The notes: generated by a model not told the origin, from the sequence alone. Numbered from the stretch's first letter, positions 46,050 through 55,849 are shown. The stretch: 64,000 bases of DNA from Vibrio natriegens NBRC 15636 = ATCC 14048 = DSM 759 (GCF_035621455.1 NZ_CP141822.1:1116001-1180000), one strand, 5' to 3'. Numbers and translations are program-made.

Positions 46050-46842
46050 ACGAGGTGATATTTGGATGAAAGCACTGGCAGAGAATGGTCAGGTAGTCAC
46101 CGGTTTTTCTCCATCGGTACAAGTCGTTGATGATCAGTTTAATGGCCTTCCTATTCGTTATATAAACGTGACTCAAGACCTCAATAATCCATTCCCACGA
46201 GCGAGAAATGGTGAAGTCGGGCTACTGGAAGGATGGAATGTTGCGAAGGCTGTGCGTCAGGTGGTTGAACGTGATCAAGACAGCCTTTCAAAGTCGATCA
46301 TTGTCGCGGTTATTGATGTTCCTTCTCAGGCCTACGGTCGCCGCGAAGAGGCTTATGGCATTCATTTGTCATTGGCGGCTGCGGCTAATGCATACGCTCA
46401 GGCTCGTAAGACGGGTCACCCGGTGTTAGGTTTGATTGTGGGCAAAGCGATGTCAGGTGGCTTTCTTGCTCATGGCTATCAGGCGTCTCGATTGATTGCT
46501 TTGGATGATGAGCAGTGCAGTGTGCATGCGATGGGTAAAGCCTCGGCGGCGAAAGTGACGCTCAGAACCGTTGAACAGCTAGAATCACTCGCTGCTGAAC
46601 ATCCGCCGATGGCGTACGATATCAACAATTACAATTCGCTAGGGCTATTGTGGAAGTTGGTCTCGGTAGAGAATGCGCAGCAGCCTTCTAATCAGGATAT
46701 TGACCATATTCGCTCTCTCTTTTCTGCGGCATTGGAAGATATCAAAGTCAACGGCAATGACTGGTCTCATCGCCTGCAAGGGGAGAACAGACAAGCAACC
46801 CGTCATATTCGAGAACAGATGCAACAAGCCTGGGTGTATTAA
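46042..46842 (+). CDS. mdcE: Malonate decarboxylase gamma subunit
   Basis: MdcE pairs with MdcD to form the carboxyltransferase-like decarboxylase that releases CO2 from malonyl-carrier. The 266 residues include GREEAYGIHLSLAAAANAY-like sequence near 95-113 and GKAMSGGFLAHGYQASRL near 132-149, the oxyanion-forming region of crotonase-like folds. The start ATG lies within the last codons of the fused gene, indicating coupled synthesis of the two partners. Confidence 0.93.
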   Translation: MNKRGDIWMKALAENGQVVTGFSPSVQVVDDQFNGLPIRYINVTQDLNNPFPRARNGEVGLLEGWNVAKAVRQVVERDQDSLSKSIIVAVIDVPSQAYGRREEAYGIHLSLAAAANAYAQARKTGHPVLGLIVGKAMSGGFLAHGYQASRLIALDDEQCSVHAMGKASAAKVTLRTVEQLESLAAEHPPMAYDINNYNSLGLLWKLVSVENAQQPSNQDIDHIRSLFSAALEDIKVNGNDWSHRLQGENRQATRHIREQMQQAWVY

Positions 46843-46858
46843 GGTAATGAGGAGGCTG

Positions 46859-47479
46859 ATGATGCCTTTTAGCGCACATGATTTATTGTGGGTCGATGAA
46901 ATAACCCTGGAAGGAAATGAATCGCCCAACTGGTACGCGAGCCATAATCAGTCTCTGCCAGTTGTTGTCCGCCGGGCTAGCCGACAAACCCTAATTCCCG
47001 TCGGCGTGAGAGGTAAAAACCGCAGTGAACGTTTGGCAGCATGGGCGTGTAAATCATCGGTCGTCAAGTCAGTTTCGCCTAGAGAGCTTGTTCAGTCAGA
47101 GCATGCACGGGCGTACTGGCACTCGAGTGAGTTAGTAGCTTTTCAAACGCTCACTGATGTGGATGCAATATGTCAGGCGTATGGAATTGAGTGGGGCGTC
47201 ACAGGCAGTTTAGGTTACGAGTTGGCGACGGGAATGCCATGCGCGCATGAGGATAGTGATATCGACATGACCGTTTACTTATCAGAGCCGGTGCCAGTAG
47301 AAACGCTAACGTCTTTAAGCGATCAGCTAGACAAATTAGCGTGCAGGGTCGATACGCAAATAGAAACGCCTTTCGGGGCCGTCGCTTTAAGAGAGTGGGT
47401 TTTAGGCCGCGGAGAATCTAACGTTCTGATCAAAACGGACGAGGGCCCGCTACTGACGGATAATCCTTGGGCTCGTTAG
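46859..47479 (+). CDS. mdcG: Malonate decarboxylase holo-carrier synthase MdcG (phosphoribosyl-dephospho-CoA transferase)
   Basis: MdcG attaches the triphosphoribosyl-dephospho-CoA group to the carrier serine. I start at ATG 46859 (the next ATG is at 46862), with a strong GGAGG site; the product is 206 residues. An open frame extends 62 codons upstream but overlaps mdcE and is not coding. The nucleotidyltransferase signature GSLGYELATGMPC then HEDSDIDMTVYL, with an Asp pair, is near 122-145. The C-terminal LREWVLGRGESNVLIKTDEG is typical of MdcG. Confidence 0.92.
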   Translation: MMPFSAHDLLWVDEITLEGNESPNWYASHNQSLPVVVRRASRQTLIPVGVRGKNRSERLAAWACKSSVVKSVSPRELVQSEHARAYWHSSELVAFQTLTDVDAICQAYGIEWGVTGSLGYELATGMPCAHEDSDIDMTVYLSEPVPVETLTSLSDQLDKLACRVDTQIETPFGAVALREWVLGRGESNVLIKTDEGPLLTDNPWAR

Positions 47480-47554
47480 TCCGTAAATTCCCCCCTTTCT
47501 AGCCCAGTTTCCGCAGTACTACTGGGCATCCTCTCACTTCTGAGAACACATATT

Positions 47555-48478
47555 ATGAGTATTCTAATGACCTTTCCCGGACAGGGAACACAACGCCCCA
47601 ACATGATATCTGAGTTACCTTGTCACGCTGAGGTTGAATTGGCCTTGCAGCAGGTGGAAGAGGCATTGGGATATTCCCCAACTAAGTTTGATAGCCTTGA
47701 TGAGAACAGCTCAAATAAGGATGTACAGTTAGCGCTTACCATTTCTGGGTATGTTCAGTATCGTTACCTGAAAGCCCACGGTGTGCAGCCAAACTATATG
47801 ATGGGACTGTCAATCGGAGCGTTTACTGCCGCAATTTGCAGTGGCATTTTAGACTTGCAACAAGGGCTTAATATTGTTTCTTTGAGAGGCGAACTGATGG
47901 CTCAGGCTTATCCTAGCGGTTATGGCATGGCGGCGATAATTGGGCTTTCACAGAATCAGGTGAACGAACTTGTTTCGCAAGGGAGAGAGCAGGGGCTTTG
48001 CGTGTATGTGTCAAACGTCAATTCAGAGAATAAAACCATCCTATCAGGCAAGATTGATGATTTAGAGCAGATTTGCGAACGGGCTATAAAAATACAGTCA
48101 CACAGCGCCCGACGCCTTAACGTTTCGGTGCCTTCGCACTGTGAGTTACTCGCGTCTCAGGCGGAAATTCTGTATGCCGAAATGCAAAAGGTGTCGATTA
48201 ACCGCGCTAAGAGTATTTACGTCAGCGCCAACCGAGCCCGGGTGCTGCACGACTCTGAAAGCATACGTCGAGATTTAGCGTTCAATATGTGTCAAACGGT
48301 GAACCTCTGGGATACGTTGTCGATGATGGGACAACGTGGCGTAAAATTGGCAATGGAATGCGCTCCGGGAGCCGTACTCACGTCACTTTGCCAGTCATCA
48401 ATGAATCAGACGCAGTGCGTCAGCCTTGACTCCACCAACTTAGACAACACCTTAGAGTGGGTAAAGAGAACACGCTAA
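47555..48478 (+). CDS. mdcH: Malonyl-CoA:ACP transacylase MdcH
   Basis: MdcH loads malonyl groups onto the freshly made carrier to start the malonate decarboxylase cycle. The 307 residues have FPGQGTQ at 7-13, the nucleophile Ser86 in GLSIGAFTAA and the second catalytic region VPSHCELLASQAE near 202-214. It resembles FabD in fold but sits at the end of the mdc cluster, 75 bases after mdcG. No dedicated malonate importer (MdcF or MdcLM) follows it. Confidence 0.9.
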   Translation: MSILMTFPGQGTQRPNMISELPCHAEVELALQQVEEALGYSPTKFDSLDENSSNKDVQLALTISGYVQYRYLKAHGVQPNYMMGLSIGAFTAAICSGILDLQQGLNIVSLRGELMAQAYPSGYGMAAIIGLSQNQVNELVSQGREQGLCVYVSNVNSENKTILSGKIDDLEQICERAIKIQSHSARRLNVSVPSHCELLASQAEILYAEMQKVSINRAKSIYVSANRARVLHDSESIRRDLAFNMCQTVNLWDTLSMMGQRGVKLAMECAPGAVLTSLCQSSMNQTQCVSLDSTNLDNTLEWVKRTR

Positions 48479-48504
48479 TTGATGAAGGGAACTCTCCAGC
48501 CATT

Positions 48505-48723
48505 TTACTCCAGGTAAAAAGAAGCCAGAGCATTACCACTCTGGCTAAACACAGGAAGAAATAAAGCCCAACTATTCGTTGCCAGAACACGACTGCTGAA
48601 TGTTCTGTGTGGGGCATCGGCATATAAAATGTAGTCTTTAGTCTGAGACTTATACACTTTCTGAGGTCCTTTAAGTGCCCGAATGGGAGGTTCGTTCCAA
48701 TCAACACTCGCAGGGATGGTCAT
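48505..48723 (-). CDS. Small ORF (72 residues) coupled to the XRE-cupin gene, uncertain
   Basis: The frame begins at ATG 48723, overlapping the stop of the regulator gene in an ATGA arrangement, and reads MTIPASVDWNEPPIRALKGP. The coupling favours a real gene. However, a terminator-like hairpin on the same strand (48523-48546) falls inside its last codons, before its own stop at 48505, which argues against it or suggests a degraded 3' end. I recognise no family. Aromatic and polar residues are mixed, with no membrane helix. Confidence 0.35.
   Translation of the reverse strand: MTIPASVDWNEPPIRALKGPQKVYKSQTKDYILYADAPHRTFSSRVLATNSWALFLPVFSQSGNALASFYLE
48519..48546 (-). terminator. Terminator-like hairpin after the XRE-cupin gene
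   Basis: AGCCAGAG and CTCTGGCT form an 8-bp stem, followed on the minus strand by TTCTTTTT. It lies inside the doubtful small frame at 48505-48723. Confidence 0.55.
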
Positions 48724-49259
48724 CTCGGATAACAAACGATGTTTTGAAACGTTGCTGTTTCCGTTGCAGCTTCGTAGCCATGTGGTTGATCACTGAAGAA
48801 GCGGATGCTCTCTCCTGTAGTCAGGTGATGCCATTCATCGTTGAAGAACACATTCATCTCTCCTTTCAACACATGAATATGTTCGATGACGCCAACTCCA
48901 TGCGGAGAGGACATTTGGCGATGATGATCAGTCAGCGTGATTTCGAACATTTCCAAACCTGAATCTGCTTTGTAAGGAAACAGCGTATTCACTTTCATCT
49001 TTGAGTCGTCGGGGAAGGCCTGATCTGCAGAGCGTAGCTCTGGGTCATTGGCAAAAAACGCCGAGAAAGATGTGTCCAGACCACTGGCTATTTTCCACAG
49101 AGTCGAAATCGTCGGGCTTGATTCTTCTCGCTCGATCTGCCCTAACATCGCTTTTGAAACCCCAGTCAGTTTAGAGGTCGCATCCAGACTCAATCCTCTT
49201 TTTTTCCTTTCAGACTTCAGGTGGTGAGCAATCTCGGATTTAAATGCTGATTCATTCAT
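48720..49259 (-). CDS. XRE-family regulator with C-terminal cupin domain (SutR/YdcN-like)
   Basis: This 179-residue regulator has a helix-turn-helix at about 11-65 (LSLDATSKLTGVSKAMLGQI) and a cupin sensor at about 105-179 (VIEHIHVLKGEMNVFF, ESIRFFSDQPHGYEA). It diverges from a BenE-type transporter gene across about 100 bases that contain two copies of a 20-bp palindrome, its likely operators. The pair matches E. coli YdcN (SutR) and YdcO. Repression of itself and the transporter, relieved by a small ligand in the cupin pocket, is inference. Confidence 0.87.
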   Translation of the reverse strand: MNESAFKSEIAHHLKSERKKRGLSLDATSKLTGVSKAMLGQIEREESSPTISTLWKIASGLDTSFSAFFANDPELRSADQAFPDDSKMKVNTLFPYKADSGLEMFEITLTDHHRQMSSPHGVGVIEHIHVLKGEMNVFFNDEWHHLTTGESIRFFSDQPHGYEAATETATFQNIVCYPR

Positions 49260-49273
49260 AACTAAATACCTTG

Positions 49274-49293
49274 TTGTGCGTTATTGCGCACAA
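49274..49293. promoter_or_regulatory. Operator 1 in the XRE-cupin/transporter gap
   Basis: TTGTGCGTTATTGCGCACAA has perfect 7-bp arms (TTGTGCG and CGCACAA) around six bases. It lies 15 bases upstream of the regulator's start codon. Confidence 0.65.
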
Positions 49294-49307
49294 TGTTATC
49301 TTTTTGT

Positions 49308-49327
49308 TTGTATGTTATAGCGCACAA
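49308..49327. promoter_or_regulatory. Operator 2 in the XRE-cupin/transporter gap
   Basis: TTGTATGTTATAGCGCACAA repeats the first operator exactly 34 bases away, with two changes in the left arm and one in the spacer. Two sites suggest cooperative or independent binding at divergent promoters. Confidence 0.6.
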
Positions 49328-49359
49328 AAATTTTACCATAAAGCAGGGAAGAACGAAGG

Positions 49360-50523
49360 ATGAAAAAGCTGTTCAATTTAAGTCACTTGTCAGCAGGGTT
49401 TACTGCCGTGTTAGTGGGCTACACCAGCTCGGTGGTGATTATCATTCAGGCGGCAACCTCTGCCAGTGCGACACCCAGTCAGATAGAAAGCTGGTTGTTG
49501 GCCTTGGGCGTCACAATGGGGTTAACCTCCATCGCCTATTCATGGTTTTATAAAACGCCGATACTGACCGCGTGGTCGACACCCGGAGCTGCGATGTTGG
49601 TCATTGCTTCACAGCAGTATGAATTGCCAGTTGTCATCGGTTCTTTTGTTGTTTCTGGTGTCCTGATCTTGTTGACGGGGCTCATTTCACCGTTAAGTCG
49701 AGCTCTTGAACGCATTCCGTCACAACTCGGCACGGCGATGCTTGGTGCTATTTTGTTGCCGTTCTGCTTAGGGAGCTTTCAAGCAGTGAGCAGCGCACCA
49801 ATCACATTTTTGATTATGTTTGCTGGCTTTTTGTTAGCCAAGAATACGATTCCAAGGTACGCAATGCTCGTACTTCTTATCCTGGGTGTTGTTTGCGCGG
49901 TTGCGGTGGAAGACGCCACGCTTAACATCGAGGAACTCTCCATTGCTCAGCCTATGTGGGTCACTCCGGGTTTGGATCTCGGTGCGATACTGAACTTATC
50001 GATCCCGCTTTATATCATTACGATGCTTTCTCAGAATTTGCCTGGTATTGCGATGATGAAAAGTTACCAATATGACACACCAGTGAAACCCATTTTAATG
50101 GGCACGGGAATCACCAATATTTTGTCAGCGCCATTTGGTGGTTTTAGTGTCAACCTTGCCGCAATTTCAGCAGCAATTTGTATGACACCAGAAGTAGACT
50201 CAGACAAAACACAACGCTACCGCGCAGTGATATGGGCCGGGGTGTTTTATCTGATAGCCGGTGTGTTCGCGACGACGGTTGTGGCGATCTTTTTATCACT
50301 TCCTGACGAAGTAACAAAAATCTTAGCGGGTTTTGCCTTGTTAGGGACGTTAATGATGTGTTTGCAATCGGCTTTTCATGATGAAGGATACAGAGAGTCT
50401 GCACTGTTTACGTTTCTTATCACTCTGTCCGGAATCAGTTTTCTTGGTGTGAGCGCGACATTGTGGGGCTTGTTGGTGGGGATTATGCATCTGCGTTTAA
50501 CTCATAAAGCGGTCCGCGCATAA
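49360..50523 (+). CDS. BenE-family membrane transporter (YdcO-like)
   Basis: This 387-residue inner-membrane protein has about eleven or twelve hydrophobic helices and belongs to the benzoate/proton symporter (BenE) family: GFTAVLVGYTSSVVIIIQAA near 13-32, TPILTAWSTPGAAML near 66-80 and GITNILSAPFGGFSVNLAAI near 247-266. E. coli YdcO is the nearest well-known relative by arrangement. The gene is controlled from the shared region with the XRE-cupin regulator. It also sits immediately beyond the mdc cluster, so carriage of an organic acid such as malonate is possible but unproven. Confidence 0.88.
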   Translation: MKKLFNLSHLSAGFTAVLVGYTSSVVIIIQAATSASATPSQIESWLLALGVTMGLTSIAYSWFYKTPILTAWSTPGAAMLVIASQQYELPVVIGSFVVSGVLILLTGLISPLSRALERIPSQLGTAMLGAILLPFCLGSFQAVSSAPITFLIMFAGFLLAKNTIPRYAMLVLLILGVVCAVAVEDATLNIEELSIAQPMWVTPGLDLGAILNLSIPLYIITMLSQNLPGIAMMKSYQYDTPVKPILMGTGITNILSAPFGGFSVNLAAISAAICMTPEVDSDKTQRYRAVIWAGVFYLIAGVFATTVVAIFLSLPDEVTKILAGFALLGTLMMCLQSAFHDEGYRESALFTFLITLSGISFLGVSATLWGLLVGIMHLRLTHKAVRA

Positions 50524-50996
50524 GCATTGCCAGCGACGAAAGTGTTGTGTTGATTGATCCTGACCCGGTTTCGGGTACTAAAAATAAGAATGCATGCATA
50601 AATTCAGGTCATTTTTAGTGCATTAGCTAACATTACTTTTGGTTATCTACGAATTGTTTCTTAGGCGTTTAAGAAATAAAAGTGGACTTGGGATCAAATT
50701 TTTGTACAAACTTTCGGTGATTATTTAATCAATACGTCTTCTTTTTGAGCAATATTATTGCACACAGAAAAATGTGATTTCCAACGCAAAATAATCAGTT
50801 TTGAGATGTTAAGCACACCTTTCAGACAAACGTATTCTGCAAGCGTATAGAAACGTAAATATTGTTGTATGTACAACACTGGGTAATTATCATCCTAAGT
50901 AATTTTTGAATGTAACTTCAACAATTATAACCACATTTTTTAGGTGTATTTAGGCGCCTGAATGGTTTTTAGAGAAAGTAAGAAGAGAGATGTTTA
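50524..50996 (+). other. Intergenic region upstream of the RND operon (473 bases)
   Basis: No small gene is convincing. It contains a short hairpin ACCCG-GTTT-CGGGT (50563-50576), perhaps a weak terminator for the transporter. The palindrome at 50863 and a five-codon upstream frame (ATG 50990) overlapping the RND start are also present. The region is AT-rich, as expected for promoter DNA. Confidence 0.5.
50863..50878. promoter_or_regulatory. 16-base palindromic operator candidate upstream of the RND genes
   Basis: TGTTGTATGTACAACA has perfect 7-bp arms around TG, about 120 bases before the adaptor's start. Its symmetry fits a TetR- or MarR-type dimer. The MarR gene at 55397 is the nearest candidate regulator. 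Confidence 0.5.
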
Positions 50997-52136
50997 ATGA
51001 GACGTAAAACCACGCTATCGCTGTTGATTGCGTCAAGCCTGTTTATGGCCGGATGCCAACCAAGCCAAGAAGGAACGAAGCAAAGCGGTGGTGCCGCTCC
51101 AGCAACAGAAGTCGAAGTGATGACTGTTGAGCCAGTTCGTCAAATGTTAACCGTAGAGCTGCCGGGCCGTAGCCGTGCGTTTAAAGAAGCAGAAGTCCGC
51201 CCACAGGTGAGTGGTATTGTCTCGGAACGTAACTTTGTAGAAGGTAGTGTTGTCGAACAAGGTCAGTCACTGTATCAGATTGACGACTCAACCTATCAAG
51301 CGGCTCTGTTAAGTGCTGAGGCAGAATTAATCCGCGCGAATGCGACTGAAGAATCCACTTTTGCAACGGTTAAGCGTTACCGTGCCCTCATTTCGAAAAA
51401 ATCAATCAGTCAACAAGATTTGGATGAAGCGGAAGCGGCTTATAAAGAAGCAAAAGCTCAGGCATTAGTCGCTAAAGCGGCAATCAATACTGCGAAAATC
51501 AACTTGTCATACACTCAGGTTAAGGCTCCTATCAGTGGTGTTATCGGTAAATCAAGTGTTACTGCTGGTGCTTTGGTTACTGCAAACCAGTCTGACACGT
51601 TAGCGACGATTCAACAGCTTGATCCAATTAACATCGACATCGTGCAGTCATCAGCTCAGTTGCTGCGTCTGAAATCTGCTCTGGCGGAAGGACATATCCA
51701 GCAGGATGAGTCAGCCGAAGTGACTTTAGAATTAGAAGATGGTTCGACTTATGCCCATAAAGGCACAATGAAGTTTGTCGAAGTGAATGTTGATGAGAGC
51801 ACTGGTAGTGTCACGCTGCGTGCGGAATTCCCTAACCCAGATGGGCTGCTTCTACCTGGTATGTTTGTTCGTGCCACGGTGATTACGGGTGTTGACCCTG
51901 AAGCTATCCTTGTACCCCAAAACACGGTAACTCGTGATGCAAGGGGACAAGCGACCGTGATGGTTGTTAACGCAGACAATGAAGTTGTCTCGACTCCGGT
52001 ATCGACAGCTGAAGTGGTTGATAACCAATGGCGTATTATCGACGGCCTGAAAGCGGGCGACAAAGTGATTACGGCTGGTCTGCAAAAGGTAGGTCCGGGT
52101 AGTTCTGTAAGCATTCAAACTGGTGAACAGGAGTAA
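50997..52136 (+). CDS. RND efflux periplasmic adaptor (AcrA-like lipoprotein)
   Basis: This 379-residue membrane fusion protein bridges an RND pump to an outer-membrane channel. It has a lipobox MAGC (Cys20), then lipoyl and barrel domains: [21 protein letters not shown] near 56-76, a helical hairpin near 95-160 ([20 protein letters not shown]) and [21 protein letters not shown] near 171-191. The start ATG 50997 is preceded by AAGAGAG. The pump gene begins two bases after the stop. A TolC-type partner is not encoded here. Confidence 0.94.
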   Translation: MRRKTTLSLLIASSLFMAGCQPSQEGTKQSGGAAPATEVEVMTVEPVRQMLTVELPGRSRAFKEAEVRPQVSGIVSERNFVEGSVVEQGQSLYQIDDSTYQAALLSAEAELIRANATEESTFATVKRYRALISKKSISQQDLDEAEAAYKEAKAQALVAKAAINTAKINLSYTQVKAPISGVIGKSSVTAGALVTANQSDTLATIQQLDPINIDIVQSSAQLLRLKSALAEGHIQQDESAEVTLELEDGSTYAHKGTMKFVEVNVDESTGSVTLRAEFPNPDGLLLPGMFVRATVITGVDPEAILVPQNTVTRDARGQATVMVVNADNEVVSTPVSTAEVVDNQWRIIDGLKAGDKVITAGLQKVGPGSSVSIQTGEQE

Positions 52137-52138
52137 TC

Positions 52139-55100
52139 ATGGCACGATTCTTTATCGATCGTCCGGTCTTTGCTTGGGTTCTGGCTATTCTGACTATGCT
52201 GGCGGGGGTCATGTCCCTGATGAACTTGCCAGTGTCGCAGTATCCAACCATTTCGCCGCCGACGGTCACGATTTCTGCTCGCTACCCGGGCGCGTCTGCA
52301 AAAACGGTTGAAGATTCCGTTACGCAGGTTATTGAACAAAACATGACTGGTCTTGACTACTTGCGTTACCTTTCGTCAAGCAGTGATGCGTTTGGTAATG
52401 CGACAGTTACGCTAACATTTGATAGCGAAGCCGATCCGGATATTGCTCAGGTTCAGGTACAAAACAAGCTACAGTTGGCGTTGACCTCGTTACCGAGTGA
52501 AGTACAAAGTCAGGGTATTGTTGTCGAGAAATCGAACACCTCTTTCCTATTGGTTGTTGCCCTGTATTCTGAAGATCCAGACTACACACAAAATGACATC
52601 GCAGACTATGTGGTATCGAACATTGAAGATCCAATCAGCCGTGTATCAGGTGTTGGTAAGGTTCAGGCGTTTGGTGCGCAATATGCGATGCGTGTTTGGT
52701 TAGATCCGTTTAAGCTGACCCAGTTTAATCTGACTGCGATTGATGTTGCTAGCGCGATCAGTGAGCAGAATGCTCAGGTTTCGTCAGGTCAGCTTGGCGC
52801 AGCACCAGCACAAAAAGGGCAGTTGTTGAATGCAACCATCTCTTCTGCAAGCCGCTTGAGCAGTGTTGAAGAGTTTGAAAATATCATTCTGAAGTCCGAC
52901 ACCAGCGGCGCAAATGTGTATTTGAAAGACGTTGCTCGTGTGGAACGTGGCGCGGAAAGTTACGACATCAAGGGTCAGTACAATGGCTTCCCAGCATCTG
53001 GTTTGGGTCTTTCTCTGGGCACTGGAGCGAACGCTCTGGAAACGGCTGCAGCGGTGAAAGAGCGTTTGGCGCAGTTGCAAGAAAACTTTCCGGCTGGTTT
53101 GAAGATCGCTTATCCGTTCGAAACCACACCTTTCGTTGAAGCATCGATCCATGAAGTAGTGAAAACGCTACTGGAAGCGATTGTTTTGGTGTTCTTGATC
53201 ATGTACCTGTTTTTGCAGAACTTCCGAGCGACGCTTATTCCGACCATCGCGGTTCCGGTTGTTTTGCTTGGTACGTTTGCGGTTTTGTATACGACGGGCT
53301 TTAGCGTCAATACTTTAACCATGTTTGCGATGGTTCTGGCGATCGGCTTGCTGGTGGATGATGCCATCGTAGTCGTAGAGAACGTTGAACGTGTGATGCA
53401 CGAAGATGGGCTCGAACCTAAAGAAGCGACCAAAAAATCGATGGGGCAGATCACTGGCGCCTTGGTTGGTGTCGGTTTGACCTTGTCTGCGGTATTTGTA
53501 CCGATGGCGTTTATGACAGGTTCTACCGGGGTTATTTATCGCCAGTTTTCGATAACGATCGTTGCAGCCATGACGCTTTCTGTACTGGTTGCGATCATCT
53601 TGACGCCAGCGCTGTGTGCGACCTTGCTGAAGAAAGGCGATGCAGAACTGTCTGAGAAGAAAGGTTTCTTCGGCTGGTTTAACCGTAAGTTTGACTCTTT
53701 AACTTCAAAATACGAATCGGGCGTAGCAAGACTGCTAAAACGCACGGGTCGTATGATGTTGTTGTTTGTTGCGTTGTCAGCAGGTGCAGGTTGGTTCTTT
53801 ACTAATCTGTCGACGTCTTTCTTACCTGACGAAGACCAAGGCACTATCTTCTCTATGTCGATTTTGCCTCCGAACTCAACGCAGGAACAAACCGAGAAAA
53901 CGCTCGATAAGATGCGTGAGTACTTCCTTGAAGAAGAAAAAGATGCTGTAAACTCGATATTTACCGTGGCTGGATTTAGTTTTGCCGGTCAGGGACAAAA
54001 TATGGGTATGGCATTCATTAACTTGAAGGACTGGTCAGAGCGTAAAGAGCCGGGAATGGACGCAGCTTCATTAACGGGTCGAGCGATGGGTTACTTCTCG
54101 ACCATCAAAGAGGCGATGGTTTATGCCTTTGCACCGCCAGCAATCCAAGAGTTAGGTAACGCCACCGGTTTTGATTTCTATCTTCAGGACTCGTTAAACC
54201 AAGGGCACGATGCATTGGTTGCAGCGCAAGGCCAGCTACTTGGTATGGCAGCACAAAACCCTAATCTGGTTGGTGTTCGTCCTAACGGTCAGGCGGATGC
54301 GCCGATGTACCAAGTGCACGTTGACCACGCGAAGCTACGCGCTTTGAATGTGAGCATTGATGACGTTAACCAAATCCTGTCTTCGGCATGGGGTGGCGCT
54401 TACATCAACGACTACATTGACCGTGGCCGTGTTAAAAAGGTGATGCTACAGAGTGATGCCGAGTTCCGTATGCAGCCTAAAGACTTTGATTCTTGGTACG
54501 TGCGTAACTCCAATGGTGACATGGTGCCATTCTCTGCGTTTGCTCATGGCGAATGGACGTACGGTTCTCCTCAGTTACAACGTTTTGATGGCCTGCCTGC
54601 GATGAACATTCAGGGTGGCGCAGCGCCTGGCGTTAGTACTGGTGATGCGATGGCCGAGATTGAATCGTTGGTAAAACAGTTACCTGAAGGTTTCCAGGTG
54701 AAGTGGACGGGTATCTCTTATGAAGAGCGCCTATCCGGAAACCAGGCTCCAATGCTATACGCGTTGTCGATTCTGGTTGTTTTCCTTGTATTGGCTGCAC
54801 TTTATGAAAGTTGGTCTGTACCGTTCGCAGTTGTATTAGTGGTTCCTCTGGGTGTGCTTGGTGCAGTGCTTGCGGTGATGGGACGAGGTTTGGATAACGA
54901 TGTGTTCTTCCAGGTAAGTCTACTAACCACTGTCGGTCTGGCGACCAAAAACGCCATTCTGATTGTTGAATTTGCTAAAGAGTACTACGAGAAAGGTGCG
55001 GGGCTTATTGAAGCCACGTTGCATGCAATTCGAGTGCGTCTACGCCCGATCATCATGACGTCACTGGCGTTTGGTCTTGGGGTTGTGCCTTTGGCTATTA

Positions 55101-55297
55101 GTTCTGGTGTAGGTTCAGCAGGTCAGAACGCAGTAGGTACAGGTGTACTTGGCGGTATGATCAGTGCAACATTGTTGGGGATCTTCTTTGTTCCGATCTT
55201 CTTCGTCGTGGTAGAACGTTTGTTTGACCGCAAAGCGAGAAAAGAGCAGGAAGAAGAACAACAAGCGTTGGCTCAAGAATCTGAATCTTCAAAGTAG
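52139..55297 (+). CDS. RND multidrug efflux transporter (AcrB-like)
   Basis: This 1052-residue inner-membrane pump exports drugs using proton influx. The N-terminus [20 protein letters not shown] is characteristic. The proton-relay Asp pair is in [15 protein letters not shown] near 401-415, and the second half repeats the fold. Two large periplasmic loops are present (about 40-330 and 560-870). Twelve membrane helices are expected. The tail is acidic, [13 protein letters not shown]. It is close to Vibrio VmeB/VexB-type pumps, but naming needs comparison. A terminator follows, then a MarR regulator. Confidence 0.96.
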   Translation: MARFFIDRPVFAWVLAILTMLAGVMSLMNLPVSQYPTISPPTVTISARYPGASAKTVEDSVTQVIEQNMTGLDYLRYLSSSSDAFGNATVTLTFDSEADPDIAQVQVQNKLQLALTSLPSEVQSQGIVVEKSNTSFLLVVALYSEDPDYTQNDIADYVVSNIEDPISRVSGVGKVQAFGAQYAMRVWLDPFKLTQFNLTAIDVASAISEQNAQVSSGQLGAAPAQKGQLLNATISSASRLSSVEEFENIILKSDTSGANVYLKDVARVERGAESYDIKGQYNGFPASGLGLSLGTGANALETAAAVKERLAQLQENFPAGLKIAYPFETTPFVEASIHEVVKTLLEAIVLVFLIMYLFLQNFRATLIPTIAVPVVLLGTFAVLYTTGFSVNTLTMFAMVLAIGLLVDDAIVVVENVERVMHEDGLEPKEATKKSMGQITGALVGVGLTLSAVFVPMAFMTGSTGVIYRQFSITIVAAMTLSVLVAIILTPALCATLLKKGDAELSEKKGFFGWFNRKFDSLTSKYESGVARLLKRTGRMMLLFVALSAGAGWFFTNLSTSFLPDEDQGTIFSMSILPPNSTQEQTEKTLDKMREYFLEEEKDAVNSIFTVAGFSFAGQGQNMGMAFINLKDWSERKEPGMDAASLTGRAMGYFSTIKEAMVYAFAPPAIQELGNATGFDFYLQDSLNQGHDALVAAQGQLLGMAAQNPNLVGVRPNGQADAPMYQVHVDHAKLRALNVSIDDVNQILSSAWGGAYINDYIDRGRVKKVMLQSDAEFRMQPKDFDSWYVRNSNGDMVPFSAFAHGEWTYGSPQLQRFDGLPAMNIQGGAAPGVSTGDAMAEIESLVKQLPEGFQVKWTGISYEERLSGNQAPMLYALSILVVFLVLAALYESWSVPFAVVLVVPLGVLGAVLAVMGRGLDNDVFFQVSLLTTVGLATKNAILIVEFAKEYYEKGAGLIEATLHAIRVRLRPIIMTSLAFGLGVVPLAISSGVGSAGQNAVGTGVLGGMISATLLGIFFVPIFFVVVERLFDRKARKEQEEEQQALAQESESSK

Positions 55298-55344
55298 ACC
55301 TTAATAGCTTGAACTAAGTTATACTACTGATAATTTTGTAATAT

Positions 55345-55366
55345 AAGAGCGCTTCGGCGCTCTTTG
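55345..55366 (+). terminator. RND operon terminator
   Basis: AAGAGCGC and GCGCTCTT form an 8-bp stem around the stable TTCG tetraloop, followed by TGTTT. The T-run is short, so read-through to the MarR gene is possible. Confidence 0.75.
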
Positions 55367-55396
55367 TTTATCTGCTCTACTTAAAAATAGCCATCC

Positions 55397-55849
55397 ATGA
55401 AAGATAAAAAGATTTCTCCAATTACCGTTTTAGACAAAAGCCCGATGTTTGTTTGTGGCGTAATGCAACGTATGTATCGAAATCGTGCGCAGGCCGAACT
55501 ATCGCGTCAAAGTTTGATCACCTTAGAGATGGCGAGTGCGCTGGCGGCGATCGAAGAATTTCAGCCAATGAGTCAGCAAGCGTTAGCGAATGCCGTAATC
55601 TGCGAACGTAGCGTTGCGAAGCGTATGGTGGATAATTTGCAAAAGCGTGGTTTGGTACAGGTTTCTAAATGTGAATCAAACCGTCGAATCAAGATGCTAA
55701 GTCTGACCACTGACGGCCAGCAAACGTTGCAAAAGGTTCATGAAATCATGACTAACTTGCAGCGGGATTTCTTCTCTTGCTTGTCTGAGTCGGAAACCTC
55801 GGAGTTCGTTCGTCTGATCAGGAAGGTGACGCTGGCCAATCACGACTGA
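55397..55849 (+). CDS. MarR-family transcriptional regulator
   Basis: This 150-residue protein has a winged helix-turn-helix: MSQQALANAVICERSVAKRMVDNLQKRGLV (about 56-85) carries the recognition helix, and SKCESNRRIKMLSLTTDG (about 89-106) the wing. Flanking helices would form the dimer interface. It follows the RND pump gene, 99 bases away across a terminator, so it probably belongs to the same regulon. Whether it represses the pump through the palindrome at 50863 is untested. The ribosome site is unremarkable (TAGCC context). Confidence 0.85.
   Translation: MKDKKISPITVLDKSPMFVCGVMQRMYRNRAQAELSRQSLITLEMASALAAIEEFQPMSQQALANAVICERSVAKRMVDNLQKRGLVQVSKCESNRRIKMLSLTTDGQQTLQKVHEIMTNLQRDFFSCLSESETSEFVRLIRKVTLANHD

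Noticed and set aside
46673..46858. Upstream extension of mdcG
   Set aside because: It overlaps mdcE in another frame, while a strong GGAGG site and the family start lie at 46859.
50590..50600. Palindrome ATGCATGCAT in the RND upstream region
   Set aside because: Short alternating sequence with no neighbouring signal. Likely chance.
52784..53152. Minus-strand open frame of 122 codons in the RND pump gene
   Set aside because: It is opposite conserved AcrB-like sequence and has no recognisable product.
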